From Candidatus Kuenenia stuttgartensis (GTDB lineage: Bacteria > Planctomycetota > Planctomycetia > Isosphaerales > Isosphaeraceae), in NCBI GenBank assembly GCA_945874095.1, contig CAMCFM010000003.1, positions 1 through 33,893 on the forward strand: a stretch of DNA of 33,893 nucleotides, in the 5' to 3' direction. A program made the position numbers and the translations under genes. Positions 1 to 9,212 of this stretch are shown one piece after another; the first letter of the stretch is position 1, and each line of letters opens with the position of its first letter. The notes beneath the pieces are model-generated. The model was given only the letters and a program-made list of their open reading frames with translations, was not told the origin of the DNA and made no database searches.

Positions 1-1751
1 GTGAGTATAAAGCCAACAAATCGGGCGGCTTTTTCAGCACGATCCATAAAACCTTCCGCAATTCGGACGGATGACATCCCAGCGAAAATGACGGGTATGG
101 CATATAGCGATGGGCCGATATGGAGCACGCTTCCACCGATCCGCACAACACCCCAAAGAAATGCAAATACGAGTAGACTTAATATCTCAAATGGAGGCGT
201 GGAGGCTACTCGCTTGAGATGAATCCAGTTTATACTGGCCAGAAAAATGGCCGATGTGAGGACCATGGAAATAAAACCCCAATTGAAAGGGGCGTTGCGT
301 GGAGTGATGGCGTCGATCATGCCGAGAGCTAAAAAGGCGAGGAATGTCTGTTGGCCACCGGGTACATTTAAGGCTGGCCAAAGTTTTTTCCCGATCAGGG
401 CAAATGCTAGAAGGCTGACGCTGAGAACTCCAAATCCAATGGTCGATTTGGTAGCAAATACAGGCATTTCGCCGACAAGTGCAAAATCCACGGGCAGCAT
501 CAAAAGCGTTGTCAGGCTCAAGATCCTCCCTGCACGCTCTGCGCCCCATCGGATCAGGCCTCGGGCTGAGGCTGCAAAAAGACTTGTATATGCCACGGCC
601 AGAAGGACTTTGCCTTCCGGTCTCCAGAGCAGATCGCCCAGTAGAATGGCAGCTCCTACGGTTGTACTGACCACGATCAGAATCACCGCCAGGGCCATGA
701 TCAGCTTCTGCCATTGCTCTTCAAGAAATTCTGCTGCCACGCTGGTCCAGGTAAATCTTGGGCCTACTTGTGATAGATCAGGAGGAATTTCAGGTCTTTC
801 TATCGGTGGACGTTCTGGAATTTCTTTTTGAAAACTTGGGCCTAAAGGTCCGAGTCTTGATTTGTATTGACTGACTGAAGCCTCTGCACTCATGGGCTCA
901 GGGGCTTTGACAGACTTGTCGAGTAGCGATTTAATCCGGTGTGCTCGGCCCAGATGTTCAACTGGGATTTTACCTGAAAATTGAATCTGCCAGTCAGAGA
1001 TGTATTTTAACGCTTCACTGTACCGGCCCGACTTTTCAAGGGAGGTGACCAGCAGATCCCACGCCTCGTTCGAGAAAGCGTTAAGTTTGATGGCCGATTT
1101 TGCAGATTCCGTAGCCGTCGTATAATCACCAGCCGAAAGGGCTTTACGGGTGGTTAGCAGCTGAGATTGAAATAAGTTGGTTTGCTCACTCTTGCGAATT
1201 AAATCTTCAATGACGGCAAGTCGGGCTAGAAGTGTTGAATGGCCAAAGGTTTGAGTGGCTTCCTGACAGAGTTCCTTTGCCGTTTCGAACTTTTCATGCC
1301 GGATTGCATAATCAATGGCTTTTTCCCAGAAATCCAATCGATCAGGTGCCAGGCTGCAAGCGGCCTCAGCCCAATTGATAGATAAAATCTGATAACGGCT
1401 GGTTATGGCACATTGCTGAGCCATTTGCATGGCCCGTTCTGCTCGACCAAGCTGATTCAAATCCTCTAGCCGGTGATTTTGTTCAGTTGAAACAATTTGA
1501 AAGGCATCGTCCGTCAGCAGGCTTCTGCCCACCAGCCCTTCCATTTCAGCAACGTGATATCCGATGCAGTCGATTTCTCTGAGCTGATCGGCGTTGTAAA
1601 GTGGGTCGATCAGATCCGAGTCGATCTTTTCGTTCACCAATCTGTCAGGGGCCTGATTCGGGGGCTTAAGACAGTTTGGGCAATTAGAGCTGCCCGATGT
1701 GGCCATGTCGACAGGGCAACCGCAGTGGATACATAAGTATGGTTTGGACAT
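1..1751 (-). CDS. Zinc-ribbon, TPR-like, multi-TM membrane protein (partial; runs off left edge)
   Basis: Manual translation of the minus strand from ATG at 1751 stays open to base 1: MSKPYLCIHCGCPVDMATSGSSNCPNCLKPPNQ... with paired CxxC motifs, a helical repeat-like middle and hydrophobic segments at the C-terminal side. Not in the supplied ORF track, presumably because it has no stop in the window. Confidence 0.8.
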   Translation of the reverse strand, partial: MSKPYLCIHCGCPVDMATSGSSNCPNCLKPPNQAPDRLVNEKIDSDLIDPLYNADQLREIDCIGYHVAEMEGLVGRSLLTDDAFQIVSTEQNHRLEDLNQLGRAERAMQMAQQCAITSRYQILSINWAEAACSLAPDRLDFWEKAIDYAIRHEKFETAKELCQEATQTFGHSTLLARLAVIEDLIRKSEQTNLFQSQLLTTRKALSAGDYTTATESAKSAIKLNAFSNEAWDLLVTSLEKSGRYSEALKYISDWQIQFSGKIPVEHLGRAHRIKSLLDKSVKAPEPMSAEASVSQYKSRLGPLGPSFQKEIPERPPIERPEIPPDLSQVGPRFTWTSVAAEFLEEQWQKLIMALAVILIVVSTTVGAAILLGDLLWRPEGKVLLAVAYTSLFAASARGLIRWGAERAGRILSLTTLLMLPVDFALVGEMPVFATKSTIGFGVLSVSLLAFALIGKKLWPALNVPGGQQTFLAFLALGMIDAITPRNAPFNWGFISMVLTSAIFLASINWIHLKRVASTPPFEILSLLVFAFLWGVVRIGGSVLHIGPSLYAIPVIFAGMSSVRIAEGFMDRAEKAARFVGFIL

Positions 1752-1789
1752 GGCGATCGGATATCTTTCACATCTATTGCTCAATCGAA

Positions 1790-2056
1790 TCAATCAGTCT
1801 CCATCATACGCAGAATTGGTGCGAAGGGAACCAACTCTCTATCTTTAAATGCCCAAATGAGTTTGGAACCCGTCAAAAATTTAGAAGTTTTTTTGGGATT
1901 CAGGAGCGATTCCCAAAATTTTGAACAAGTTCTGTAGAGAATGAAATCCTTTCCGACGGATTCGATTGGTGGTAGTCTTGGTGTAAAGTAGGCTGTGTCA
2001 GGATCAATCCAGCCTTGCAGATTTTCAGATTCAGAGGGGGATAGGAACCGGGTCAT
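1790..2056 (-). CDS. Small hypothetical protein (88 aa), possibly upstream of the zinc-ribbon/TPR gene
   Basis: Open frame MTRFLSPSESENLQGWIDPDTAYFTPRLPP...; not antisense to a larger convincing ORF and 38 bp upstream of the 1751 start. No family recognised. Confidence 0.35.
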   Translation of the reverse strand: MTRFLSPSESENLQGWIDPDTAYFTPRLPPIESVGKDFILYRTCSKFWESLLNPKKTSKFLTGSKLIWAFKDRELVPFAPILRMMETD

Positions 2057-2294
2057 GCAGAATCCAGAGAATGTTTCCGTTTCAAGACTTATGACGGATT
2101 TGAAAAATGGCGATGATGAAGCGGCCAGGCAAATCTGGCAGCTTTATTTTGAAAACATTATTCGACTTGCACGTACACGGTTGCGCGAAGTGCCTCGAGC
2201 GATGGCCGATGAGGAGGACGCAGCGTTAAGCATTTTGAACAGTTTTGTTTGTGGGGCAGCGGCTGGCCGATTTCCAGTTCTTACCCGCTCCTGA
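2055..2294 (+). pseudogene. Truncated ECF-type RNA polymerase sigma factor (N-terminal fragment)
   Basis: MQNPENVSVSRLMTDLKNGDDEAARQIWQLYFENIIRLARTRLREVPRAMADEEDAALSILNSFVCGAAAGRFPVLTRS* matches the N-terminal sigma region 2 style of planctomycete ECF sigma factors (DEEDxALSxxxSFxxGAAxGRFPxL), then stops prematurely. Confidence 0.7.
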
Positions 2295-2533
2295 TCGCGG
2301 CTTCGGGATTATGGTCTCGCGAAAATATCGTCTGGAAAATCACTGCTCTTTCGGTCATCGCTTATTCTGCGTGATGATTCAACTTCTTCGTGCGAAATGA
2401 AACTGCGGCATTGCCCACCAGCGCGAATATTGTCATGGGATCCATTTTTATCACAGGCTTCGTCGTTTCTCAGCAAGTCAAACGGTTCTGGGCCATCAGC
2501 TCCTATTATGAGAAACGAGTCGGATCCAGGTAA
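2279..2533 (+). pseudogene. Possible C-terminal membrane remnant of a planctomycete Ser/Thr protein kinase
   Basis: One reading frame gives SYPLLIAASGLWSRENIVWKITALSVIAYSA**FNFFVRNETAALPTSANIVMGSIFITGFVVSQQVKRFWAISSYYEKRVGSR*, with two hydrophobic segments and an end resembling YQVxRVRALSRYYExR tails recalled from planctomycete kinases; interrupted by two consecutive TGA codons. Confidence 0.4.
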
Positions 2534-2569
2534 CACGATTTCATCAGTTTTTGTGAGATTCTTTGAAAA

Positions 2570-3334
2570 TCATCGTGCGGTAAATCCGCCATCCATCATC
2601 AGGATCGAACCTGTGAAGAAGCTCGCCAGATCGCTGGCCAGATATGTGAAGAAACCAGCGACTTCTTCTGGGGAAGCAATTCGCCCAATCGGGTGATTGT
2701 CGCGCAGCATGCTCATAAAACCTTCGATATTTCCGGACTCGATCGCAGATTTCGTTACGAGTGGAGTATCAATTGTGCCACAACCAATGGCATTGACTCG
2801 AATTCCATATGGAGCATATTCAATCGCCATCTGGCGGGTCAGTTCATGGACAGCACCTTTGGATGGGCCATAGGCGCCTTGGGTCAATAATCCGACCTCT
2901 CCGGAAATGGAACCTGTATTCAGAATCACGCCAGATTTCTGCTGCATCATGACTGGAATGACATATTTTGCAGCATAGAACATGGCTTTCACGTTGGTGT
3001 TCATGACTCTGTCCCACTCGTCGGAGGTATGTTCATGAATCCGTTTCACCACATTGATACCCGCATTATTCACCAGAACATCAATGCGGCCAAACGATTC
3101 CAATGCCATTTGAGTGAACCGATTGGAAGTTTCATCCAATGTGACATCACCGCAAACGTATTTCAACCGGGATCCATCATTCCCTTCAATCAGAGATTGT
3201 GGCATTTCACTGGCAATGTCAACTGCGACCACTCCTGCGATTTCTGAATCAAGAAACTGGTGAACAATTGCAAGCCCAATTCCTGAGGCTGCACCTGTCA
3301 CAATCGCGACTTTACCTGCCAGTGATACCTTCAT
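2570..3334 (-). CDS. Short-chain dehydrogenase/reductase (SDR) family oxidoreductase
   Basis: 254 aa; TGAASGIG cofactor motif, NNAG, catalytic YGPSK, C-terminal GSILMMDGGFTAR. Confidence 0.93.
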   Translation of the reverse strand: MKVSLAGKVAIVTGAASGIGLAIVHQFLDSEIAGVVAVDIASEMPQSLIEGNDGSRLKYVCGDVTLDETSNRFTQMALESFGRIDVLVNNAGINVVKRIHEHTSDEWDRVMNTNVKAMFYAAKYVIPVMMQQKSGVILNTGSISGEVGLLTQGAYGPSKGAVHELTRQMAIEYAPYGIRVNAIGCGTIDTPLVTKSAIESGNIEGFMSMLRDNHPIGRIASPEEVAGFFTYLASDLASFFTGSILMMDGGFTAR

Positions 3335-3357
3335 GATGAGACTTCCTGATTCTGGAA

Positions 3358-4536
3358 TTATTTGGGATTCTGGGATTTGGTGGCGGGTTCATCGCACAGG
3401 ACAAACGCTCGCAAAATTTGAGCTGTTGCAATGTAAGTGATATAGTGTTGAGTCGTTTTGTAAAGCGATTTCATCCACCACCGGCCACTCGCCCTCTGAC
3501 TCTTTTTCAGCCAGATGAGACCTTTTTGGATCCGAATATCACTTGCCGGAATACCATGCTCACGCATCGTCACAATCGCATAAGCTGTCATATAGGCATC
3601 ACTGGATGGGTCGGCCGCATCCGGCTCACTCTCGATCAGCTTGATGTTTTCTGGGGTAATATTTTCGCCCCAACGACTGGCTGAACTCATGGTGCGGGTG
3701 GACCATCCGCCATCAGGTTTCTGGTGTTTTGTGAGAAGAGTTAAAGCGGTTTCCACTTCCGGACTTGTGACGATATCTGGCATCAGGTTGTGCAATTGCA
3801 ATTTCTGGATGCGTTCGTAATCATTTCTGGGTTGATATTTCTTTAATCCGGTTTTAAGCAGATCGACCTGCTTGAGTAGCTTTTCATCTTTAAGGGATTG
3901 GAGCCATCCGGGAGCTGACAAGGTGGCACGAAGCGCCTCAAGGCCGAGTTCAAAATCGGTTGTAATATAGGGGATTTCTACTTTTGTCGAAGTCGTCCAG
4001 AGTCCGTCCTCAGACTGGCGTGCGAACATGTCTTTCAAAGACTTTTCGGTATCAATGGATAACTTGTTGGTCACAAATCGATCCCATTGGGCGAGTCCGA
4101 GAGTTCTCCAGATGGAAAAGATCACATCTGGATAAACTTTGACACCGTCTTTTTCGGTGGCCACAGGGGCTTCAGCGGGAATGGAATTTGCAAACCCGTC
4201 ACGAACTTCCGTTTTTGGAGGCCCGAAACGTGAGGTGAGCTGTGTACGCTCTGCCAGATAAACACCTGTGGAGTGACATGCCACGCATTTGCGTTCGCGA
4301 GTCCATGCCAATGCACCGTCGTCAAGGTACTTCAAGGCGGATTGAAACGCTTTGCCATTAAACTCGCCCATCATTGGCTCATCAGCCGTGGCGGACTGAA
4401 TTTGAATCTCTCCGGATTTATACTGCCAGGCAGGTTTGGTCGTCTGAGCGGTCGCATTTTCGACCGATACTGCATGAATACTGATCGTCAGTGCGAACAG
4501 GATTCGGAATACTTTTTTACTATGATGAGCGGGCAT
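3358..4536 (-). CDS. Prenyltransferase/squalene-cyclase-like alpha-toroid protein with a CxxCH motif
   Basis: Likely start MPAHHSKKVFRILFALTISIHAVSVENATAQ (signal peptide) inside ORF 3358..4632; CVACHSTG motif; repeats such as HQKPDGGWSTRTM and KKSQRASGRWWMKSL. Confidence 0.75.
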   Translation of the reverse strand: MPAHHSKKVFRILFALTISIHAVSVENATAQTTKPAWQYKSGEIQIQSATADEPMMGEFNGKAFQSALKYLDDGALAWTRERKCVACHSTGVYLAERTQLTSRFGPPKTEVRDGFANSIPAEAPVATEKDGVKVYPDVIFSIWRTLGLAQWDRFVTNKLSIDTEKSLKDMFARQSEDGLWTTSTKVEIPYITTDFELGLEALRATLSAPGWLQSLKDEKLLKQVDLLKTGLKKYQPRNDYERIQKLQLHNLMPDIVTSPEVETALTLLTKHQKPDGGWSTRTMSSASRWGENITPENIKLIESEPDAADPSSDAYMTAYAIVTMREHGIPASDIRIQKGLIWLKKSQRASGRWWMKSLYKTTQHYITYIATAQILRAFVLCDEPATKSQNPK

Positions 4537-4628
4537 TGGTTGCAACTTCTTTTGGGGTATTGGCGAACCGAAATTTGCAGGGTTTTGTAGAGTGAGCTGG
4601 CTCAAAAGTTGGCGTGTAGCTGTGTTGG

Positions 4629-5786
4629 TCATTTTTCAGCCTCATAAATATGCACGCCATAACCGATGAATTGGTCAGTCCATTGGCCGTCGTGCGTTAC
4701 AATCGAACGATTTTCGCCAACCACTTTGACCTTCTTAACGGATTTGTCCTGAAGTTTTATGAGGACATCAGATTTTGAATCACGCATGGAGGCTGCAAAT
4801 ATGTAGGTTTTATCTGCATGCTGCTTCACCATAAAATCAATAGGAATCTCTCGACCCAATGATTCTACCGATGCGAGATGATTCACATCAGGCTGATTTA
4901 AAACGGGGGCTAACTGGTGAATCTGTTGGTTGATTGACTTCACTTCGCGAGCCATTTCCTGGTCAGCCAGTAGGCCTGCTTCAATGAATTTTGGTTTGAA
5001 CTGGTGAGAAAAATAGATGATTCCTTTGGCCCCATGGATTAATGCCATCCAGACCTCAGATCGAACCTGAATCGGGCTTGGCTTGCGATTCAAGTTGTTG
5101 ATTCGGGTGGTTTCAATGCAGCACCAGACCTGCTTGCTGTCGTCGGTCCAGCTCCTCAATCGATCCACGCCTTTGGGAACATATTCAAGTTTACCAGCAA
5201 TTTCTTTGTTTTCGTGTGCAGCTGGATAAATATCGAACGAGACAATATCGCCACCCTTGGCATATTCTCGATAATCCTCAGGGTGATTCGTACGAACACC
5301 TCGTCCATAATAACCATCCCATGCGACGCCTTGTCCTAAATTTAGGAGAATTGGGCGGTCAGGGTCGGCTTTGCGGATACGATTGTAGTCCTCGATGATC
5401 TTTGAGGGGAGGATCGGTGGGCCGTAGCCTTTGCCCTGACCGAGCGACTGAGCGTTGTCAGGCTCGTCGCCGTGCATCCATCCAGCGATTGTTTTCCGGT
5501 CGAGAAATTTCAGGGAACGTTCATTCTGGCCGCAAATCACTCGAATTCCAGACCTGTCAAGCTGGTTCAGCTGTTCTTCTGTCGGGCCTTTCCAGAGCCC
5601 AACATAAATGTTGATGCCGATCTCACCATAAGCTTTTGCATTTGAAGGATCCTGAAGCCAGACTCCTACTGGAAAAAAGTCGGACGAATGCTGTAAACCT
5701 TTTGAGGATGGTTCCGAGCCAGATGCAATAGACGAAGTCGCCAAGAGCAGGGCAATAGTTGCGAATCGGAGTAAATCTTGTTTCAT
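4629..5786 (-). CDS. Secreted glycoside-hydrolase-like (TIM-barrel) protein
   Basis: Likely start MKQDLLRFATIALLLATSSIASG (signal peptide) inside ORF 4629..5921; GWMHGDEPD, VSFDIYP, WCCIETT and GAKGIIYFSH segments resemble GH-like barrel proteins. Confidence 0.6.
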   Translation of the reverse strand: MKQDLLRFATIALLLATSSIASGSEPSSKGLQHSSDFFPVGVWLQDPSNAKAYGEIGINIYVGLWKGPTEEQLNQLDRSGIRVICGQNERSLKFLDRKTIAGWMHGDEPDNAQSLGQGKGYGPPILPSKIIEDYNRIRKADPDRPILLNLGQGVAWDGYYGRGVRTNHPEDYREYAKGGDIVSFDIYPAAHENKEIAGKLEYVPKGVDRLRSWTDDSKQVWCCIETTRINNLNRKPSPIQVRSEVWMALIHGAKGIIYFSHQFKPKFIEAGLLADQEMAREVKSINQQIHQLAPVLNQPDVNHLASVESLGREIPIDFMVKQHADKTYIFAASMRDSKSDVLIKLQDKSVKKVKVVGENRSIVTHDGQWTDQFIGYGVHIYEAEK

Positions 5787-5901
5787 GACCGTCTCGTGGA
5801 ACAACCGGCACTTGTGAATGACCTTATTTCGATGAGTATGTCGAAACCGGAGTGTAATGCAAGAGAATTCATGATTGTTTACAAGAATTCTTCTGTTGCC
5901 G

Positions 5902-6543
5902 TTAGAATCCAGCGCTTTCAATGAACCTTTGAAAGATTGTGGAAGTCACAACAAAGCCACTGTAGATGGCGATCGAGTGATCGCTCTTTTGGCTGATGCC
6001 CGGAGAATCCAGGATTTGTCCTGTATCACGATTGGATAAATACAATAATCGAAACGAGATCCAGATGCTGGCAATCAACCAGGCAAACTGGTCGAAACAG
6101 GCTTGCTGGGAAGTCAGAATTAGTACCCTGCCCAATGCTTGATTGAGATTCGAAATATCCGTAGAAGGCGGATTTCTGAGCAAATGAATCGATGCCCAGA
6201 GCACTGACGCAGAAATATAAAATAAAAGGTAAAGGCTGATGATAATCCAGAGCCGGTGCCCGAACGATTTGTCTGCAAGTCTTTGACGCAGAGATAAATA
6301 CAATCGTGATGTACCAAAAGTCAGCCCGAAGCCAGTTAAGGAGTGACCGATGATCAACCTGGTCCAAACACTTGCAGGCGGATGATTTGCAAGCCTGAAT
6401 TTCAATGACGCTTCTTCGGTATGCATTTTTATGAGTGCGGCAGAGACCGCTATCGCCAGGATCAGCAGCATCATATCTGATACATTTGGCGCGATTTTCG
6501 GCGATGGTGCAGGATTATTTTCCACGTCTGGTTTGTTGTGCAT
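5902..6543 (-). CDS. Multi-TM hypothetical membrane protein
   Basis: 213 aa with several hydrophobic segments; 15 bp downstream of the ABC permease stop. Confidence 0.65.
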   Translation of the reverse strand: MHNKPDVENNPAPSPKIAPNVSDMMLLILAIAVSAALIKMHTEEASLKFRLANHPPASVWTRLIIGHSLTGFGLTFGTSRLYLSLRQRLADKSFGHRLWIIISLYLLFYISASVLWASIHLLRNPPSTDISNLNQALGRVLILTSQQACFDQFAWLIASIWISFRLLYLSNRDTGQILDSPGISQKSDHSIAIYSGFVVTSTIFQRFIESAGF

Positions 6544-6558
6544 ATCAATTTTGCATAA

Positions 6559-8214
6559 TCAGACCGATTCACGGGCCTTCCACCATTTATAGCGGAATGC
6601 CACGAGTGTGACCAGATGGCAGATCAGGCTTATCAGGAGTGAAATTCCTAAGGAAATCACCCAGATTTGAACCTTTGCAAATGCCAAAGGTCGTTCGATT
6701 GGGGAAATGTCTGACCCTGTACTCGTCAGACGGTCGCCAACGATCGGCACGCTCAGGGCTGAGGCGTAAGGGCTTGGTGTCATAATCCAGCGCAGGATAT
6801 TGTCAGGCGTCTCCGGGAAAATCGTCAGAGCCCATTGATAAACTCCAAATGGAGCGACGAAGAGTAATAATAGGGAGAGATAAGTTGCAATGATTGAAAC
6901 CGATGTTTTTCGAACCAGACTTGACCACATGAGACCAAGTGAAGATGTGACAAGACAGCTTGCAAGAATAATGATGAAAAATGGAATGATGGTGAGGAAC
7001 TGGAGTTGCAGGTCTCTCACAAGTACATAGGCCAGAATGACTTGCTCGGTGAGTAGTAAGGTCAGGACGGTACTGACTCTTAATGCAGCCATCAATTTGG
7101 CACGGACAATTCGGCCGGGTGTCAGGAGGGTTGTCAATAGAAGGTTGAGGGTTTGTCGTTCGCGTTCCTGAGTGATGGAACCTGCGCTGAAGACGGGGCC
7201 GACGAGCAGGTTGAATGTCAGGACATAGCAGATATACCAGCCTGGCATGGTTCGCCAGAACAGGAAGCCAGCCATGAGCGGGATCGACAAAAACATACTG
7301 ACCTGGATGACGACACGCAGCATGAGCGTGCCCTGACTGAAGATTTCACTTCTCAGTTCTTTATCGAGCACAGGATTTGTGCCGTCGGGCATCAGGTCGG
7401 TGCGTTTGGCAGGTGCGAAGAGCTTGTCGGGAAAAAGGTCGCGGTCGATGACAACACCGATGGCATATTTTTGCTCCTCTTGCTCGTCCATCACGTCTTT
7501 GCCTTCGCTCCCAACATCAGGTGGCCTTAAAAGTCTGAGATTAATCAGCCAGACGACGATGGTCCAGGTGGCTAATGTCCAGGGGGGAAGCAGTGTGAGG
7601 GTGACAAAATTCCGGAGTTGAAAATTATCCGTTGAGGCCAGATAAATGCCCATGATTGCAATTGGAAGAATGATGAGATAGCTGACGACGAGTGCTGAAC
7701 TGGTCCGGCTGAAAAAGCTCGAGCAGGCCACGCTGACGAGCCCGAAGGTGCCTGCTGCAAGTATCAGGACAAGATAAGCACGTGCGACTTCTGACAGCAG
7801 AATTCCGCCCAGAAGGTAGCCCAGGATCATCATTGGAAGGCTTGAAAAAAGCAGAAGGATCAGGTAAGTCAATGAGCTGAAGAGCTTGCCGACCAGGATC
7901 CACGACGGTTTGAGCGGGCTTGCCAGTAAAAGTTCATAAGTTTTTCGCTCTTTTTCGCCGGTGATGCTGCCAGCGGCAAATGTTGGAGCGACCAATGCCA
8001 CGAGTATGAACTGGCCGTAGAAAAACAGGTCGAAAAGCTGGCGGGCTGCGGATACGCTCGCACCGATTCGGCCATCGCCTGCTTGAGGCCATGCCAAAAG
8101 CACAGCGGTTGCAAGCAGGCCTGCATAAACGAACTGGAGGATGAATGCGCGGTGGCTACGCAGATTGACGAGCAGCTCGCGAGAGAGCACAGGATTGTCG
8201 CGAATCATGCCCAT
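6559..8214 (-). CDS. ABC-2 type permease, apparently two fused permease-like halves
   Basis: 551 aa, highly hydrophobic; repeated motifs NPVLSREL.../FAAGSITGEKERKTYELLL and NPVLDKEL.../FSAGSITQERERQTLNLLL. Confidence 0.88.
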   Translation of the reverse strand: MGMIRDNPVLSRELLVNLRSHRAFILQFVYAGLLATAVLLAWPQAGDGRIGASVSAARQLFDLFFYGQFILVALVAPTFAAGSITGEKERKTYELLLASPLKPSWILVGKLFSSLTYLILLLFSSLPMMILGYLLGGILLSEVARAYLVLILAAGTFGLVSVACSSFFSRTSSALVVSYLIILPIAIMGIYLASTDNFQLRNFVTLTLLPPWTLATWTIVVWLINLRLLRPPDVGSEGKDVMDEQEEQKYAIGVVIDRDLFPDKLFAPAKRTDLMPDGTNPVLDKELRSEIFSQGTLMLRVVIQVSMFLSIPLMAGFLFWRTMPGWYICYVLTFNLLVGPVFSAGSITQERERQTLNLLLTTLLTPGRIVRAKLMAALRVSTVLTLLLTEQVILAYVLVRDLQLQFLTIIPFFIIILASCLVTSSLGLMWSSLVRKTSVSIIATYLSLLLLFVAPFGVYQWALTIFPETPDNILRWIMTPSPYASALSVPIVGDRLTSTGSDISPIERPLAFAKVQIWVISLGISLLISLICHLVTLVAFRYKWWKARESV

Positions 8215-8276
8215 CGTGTGTCAGTTCCTGAAATCTGGATGAAATTCAATTGTGAATTGTATTTGGTTTGGAAGGT

Positions 8277-9212
8277 TCAATTGACGATCCCTTTTGTGAT
8301 CATCATGAAGACGTCTTCCAGAGAGATTTGCTCTTCATCAAAGGCTTCTACAATCGCCCCAGCATCCATCATCTGTCGCAGGAGGTCTGCCTGAGCGGGT
8401 CCATCGCCTTCAAATTCAGCTGAAAGGGTACGTTCAATGGTGTTTACTGAGGGAGCTTTCACGGACGAGTGATTTTTTAGGATGTATTCAAATTGAGACG
8501 GATTTTCATTAAGAATTCGCACTTTTAAAACTCTGTGCGATCGCAATTGCTTTTGAATATCCTGAATCGATCCCGACGCAAGAAGTTTGCCTCGTTCAAT
8601 CACTCCGATTGAGGTACAAAAGTCTGCAAGTTCCGATAAAATATGGCTCGAAACGAGGATTGTTTTGCCCATCCTGCGGAGTTCGTTCAGAAGGTATTTC
8701 ATTTCCAGACGGGCGCGCGGATCAAGTCCTGCGCTGGGTTCGTCGAGTATCAAGACAGGCGGATTATGGACCAGCGTTTTGGCCAGGCATAGCCTTTGTT
8801 TCATGCCTTTTGAAAGGCCATTCACATAATCATCGCGTTTGTGGGTCAGGTCAAGAAGTTGTAAAACCTCTCCAATAATTCGCCGACGTTCCAGTCGTGG
8901 AATTTCATAGGCGACGGCGAAAAAATCAAGGAATTCCCAAACCTTCATACCGTCATAGACGCCAAAGTCGTCGGGCATGAAGCCAATCACGCGTCGCACA
9001 GCCATCGGATCGTTTGTTACGGAGTGGCCTGCAATTCGACCCTCGCCGGAAGTCGGCTTGAGAAGAGTCGCTAGAAATCGGATTGTAGTGCTTTTTCCTG
9101 CCCCGTTTGGACCGATAAATCCGTAAATTTCACCCTCGCCAATCGACAGGTTTAAATCGTCGACGGCCATGAAATCGCCGTATCGTTTCGTGAAATGTTC
9201 AACTTCGATCAC
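8277..9212 (-). CDS. ABC transporter ATP-binding protein
   Basis: 311 aa; Walker A GPNGAGKST, signature LSKGMKQRL, Walker B VLILDEPSAGLDP. Confidence 0.96.
   Translation of the reverse strand: MIEVEHFTKRYGDFMAVDDLNLSIGEGEIYGFIGPNGAGKSTTIRFLATLLKPTSGEGRIAGHSVTNDPMAVRRVIGFMPDDFGVYDGMKVWEFLDFFAVAYEIPRLERRRIIGEVLQLLDLTHKRDDYVNGLSKGMKQRLCLAKTLVHNPPVLILDEPSAGLDPRARLEMKYLLNELRRMGKTILVSSHILSELADFCTSIGVIERGKLLASGSIQDIQKQLRSHRVLKVRILNENPSQFEYILKNHSSVKAPSVNTIERTLSAEFEGDGPAQADLLRQMMDAGAIVEAFDEEQISLEDVFMMITKGIVN

Noticed and set aside
187-831. Overlapping ORFs 187..714 (-) and 247..831 (+)
   Set aside because: Both lie in alternative frames of the long minus-strand zinc-ribbon/TPR gene and have low-complexity, non-family-like sequence.
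2534-2580. Weak inverted repeat cacgat...atcgtg near the SDR 3' end as a terminator
   Set aside because: Arms are only 6 bp with a long spacer; not enough to call a terminator.
7153-7621. Plus-strand ORFs 7153..7530 and 7379..7621
   Set aside because: Antisense to the well-supported ABC permease; no recognisable domain.
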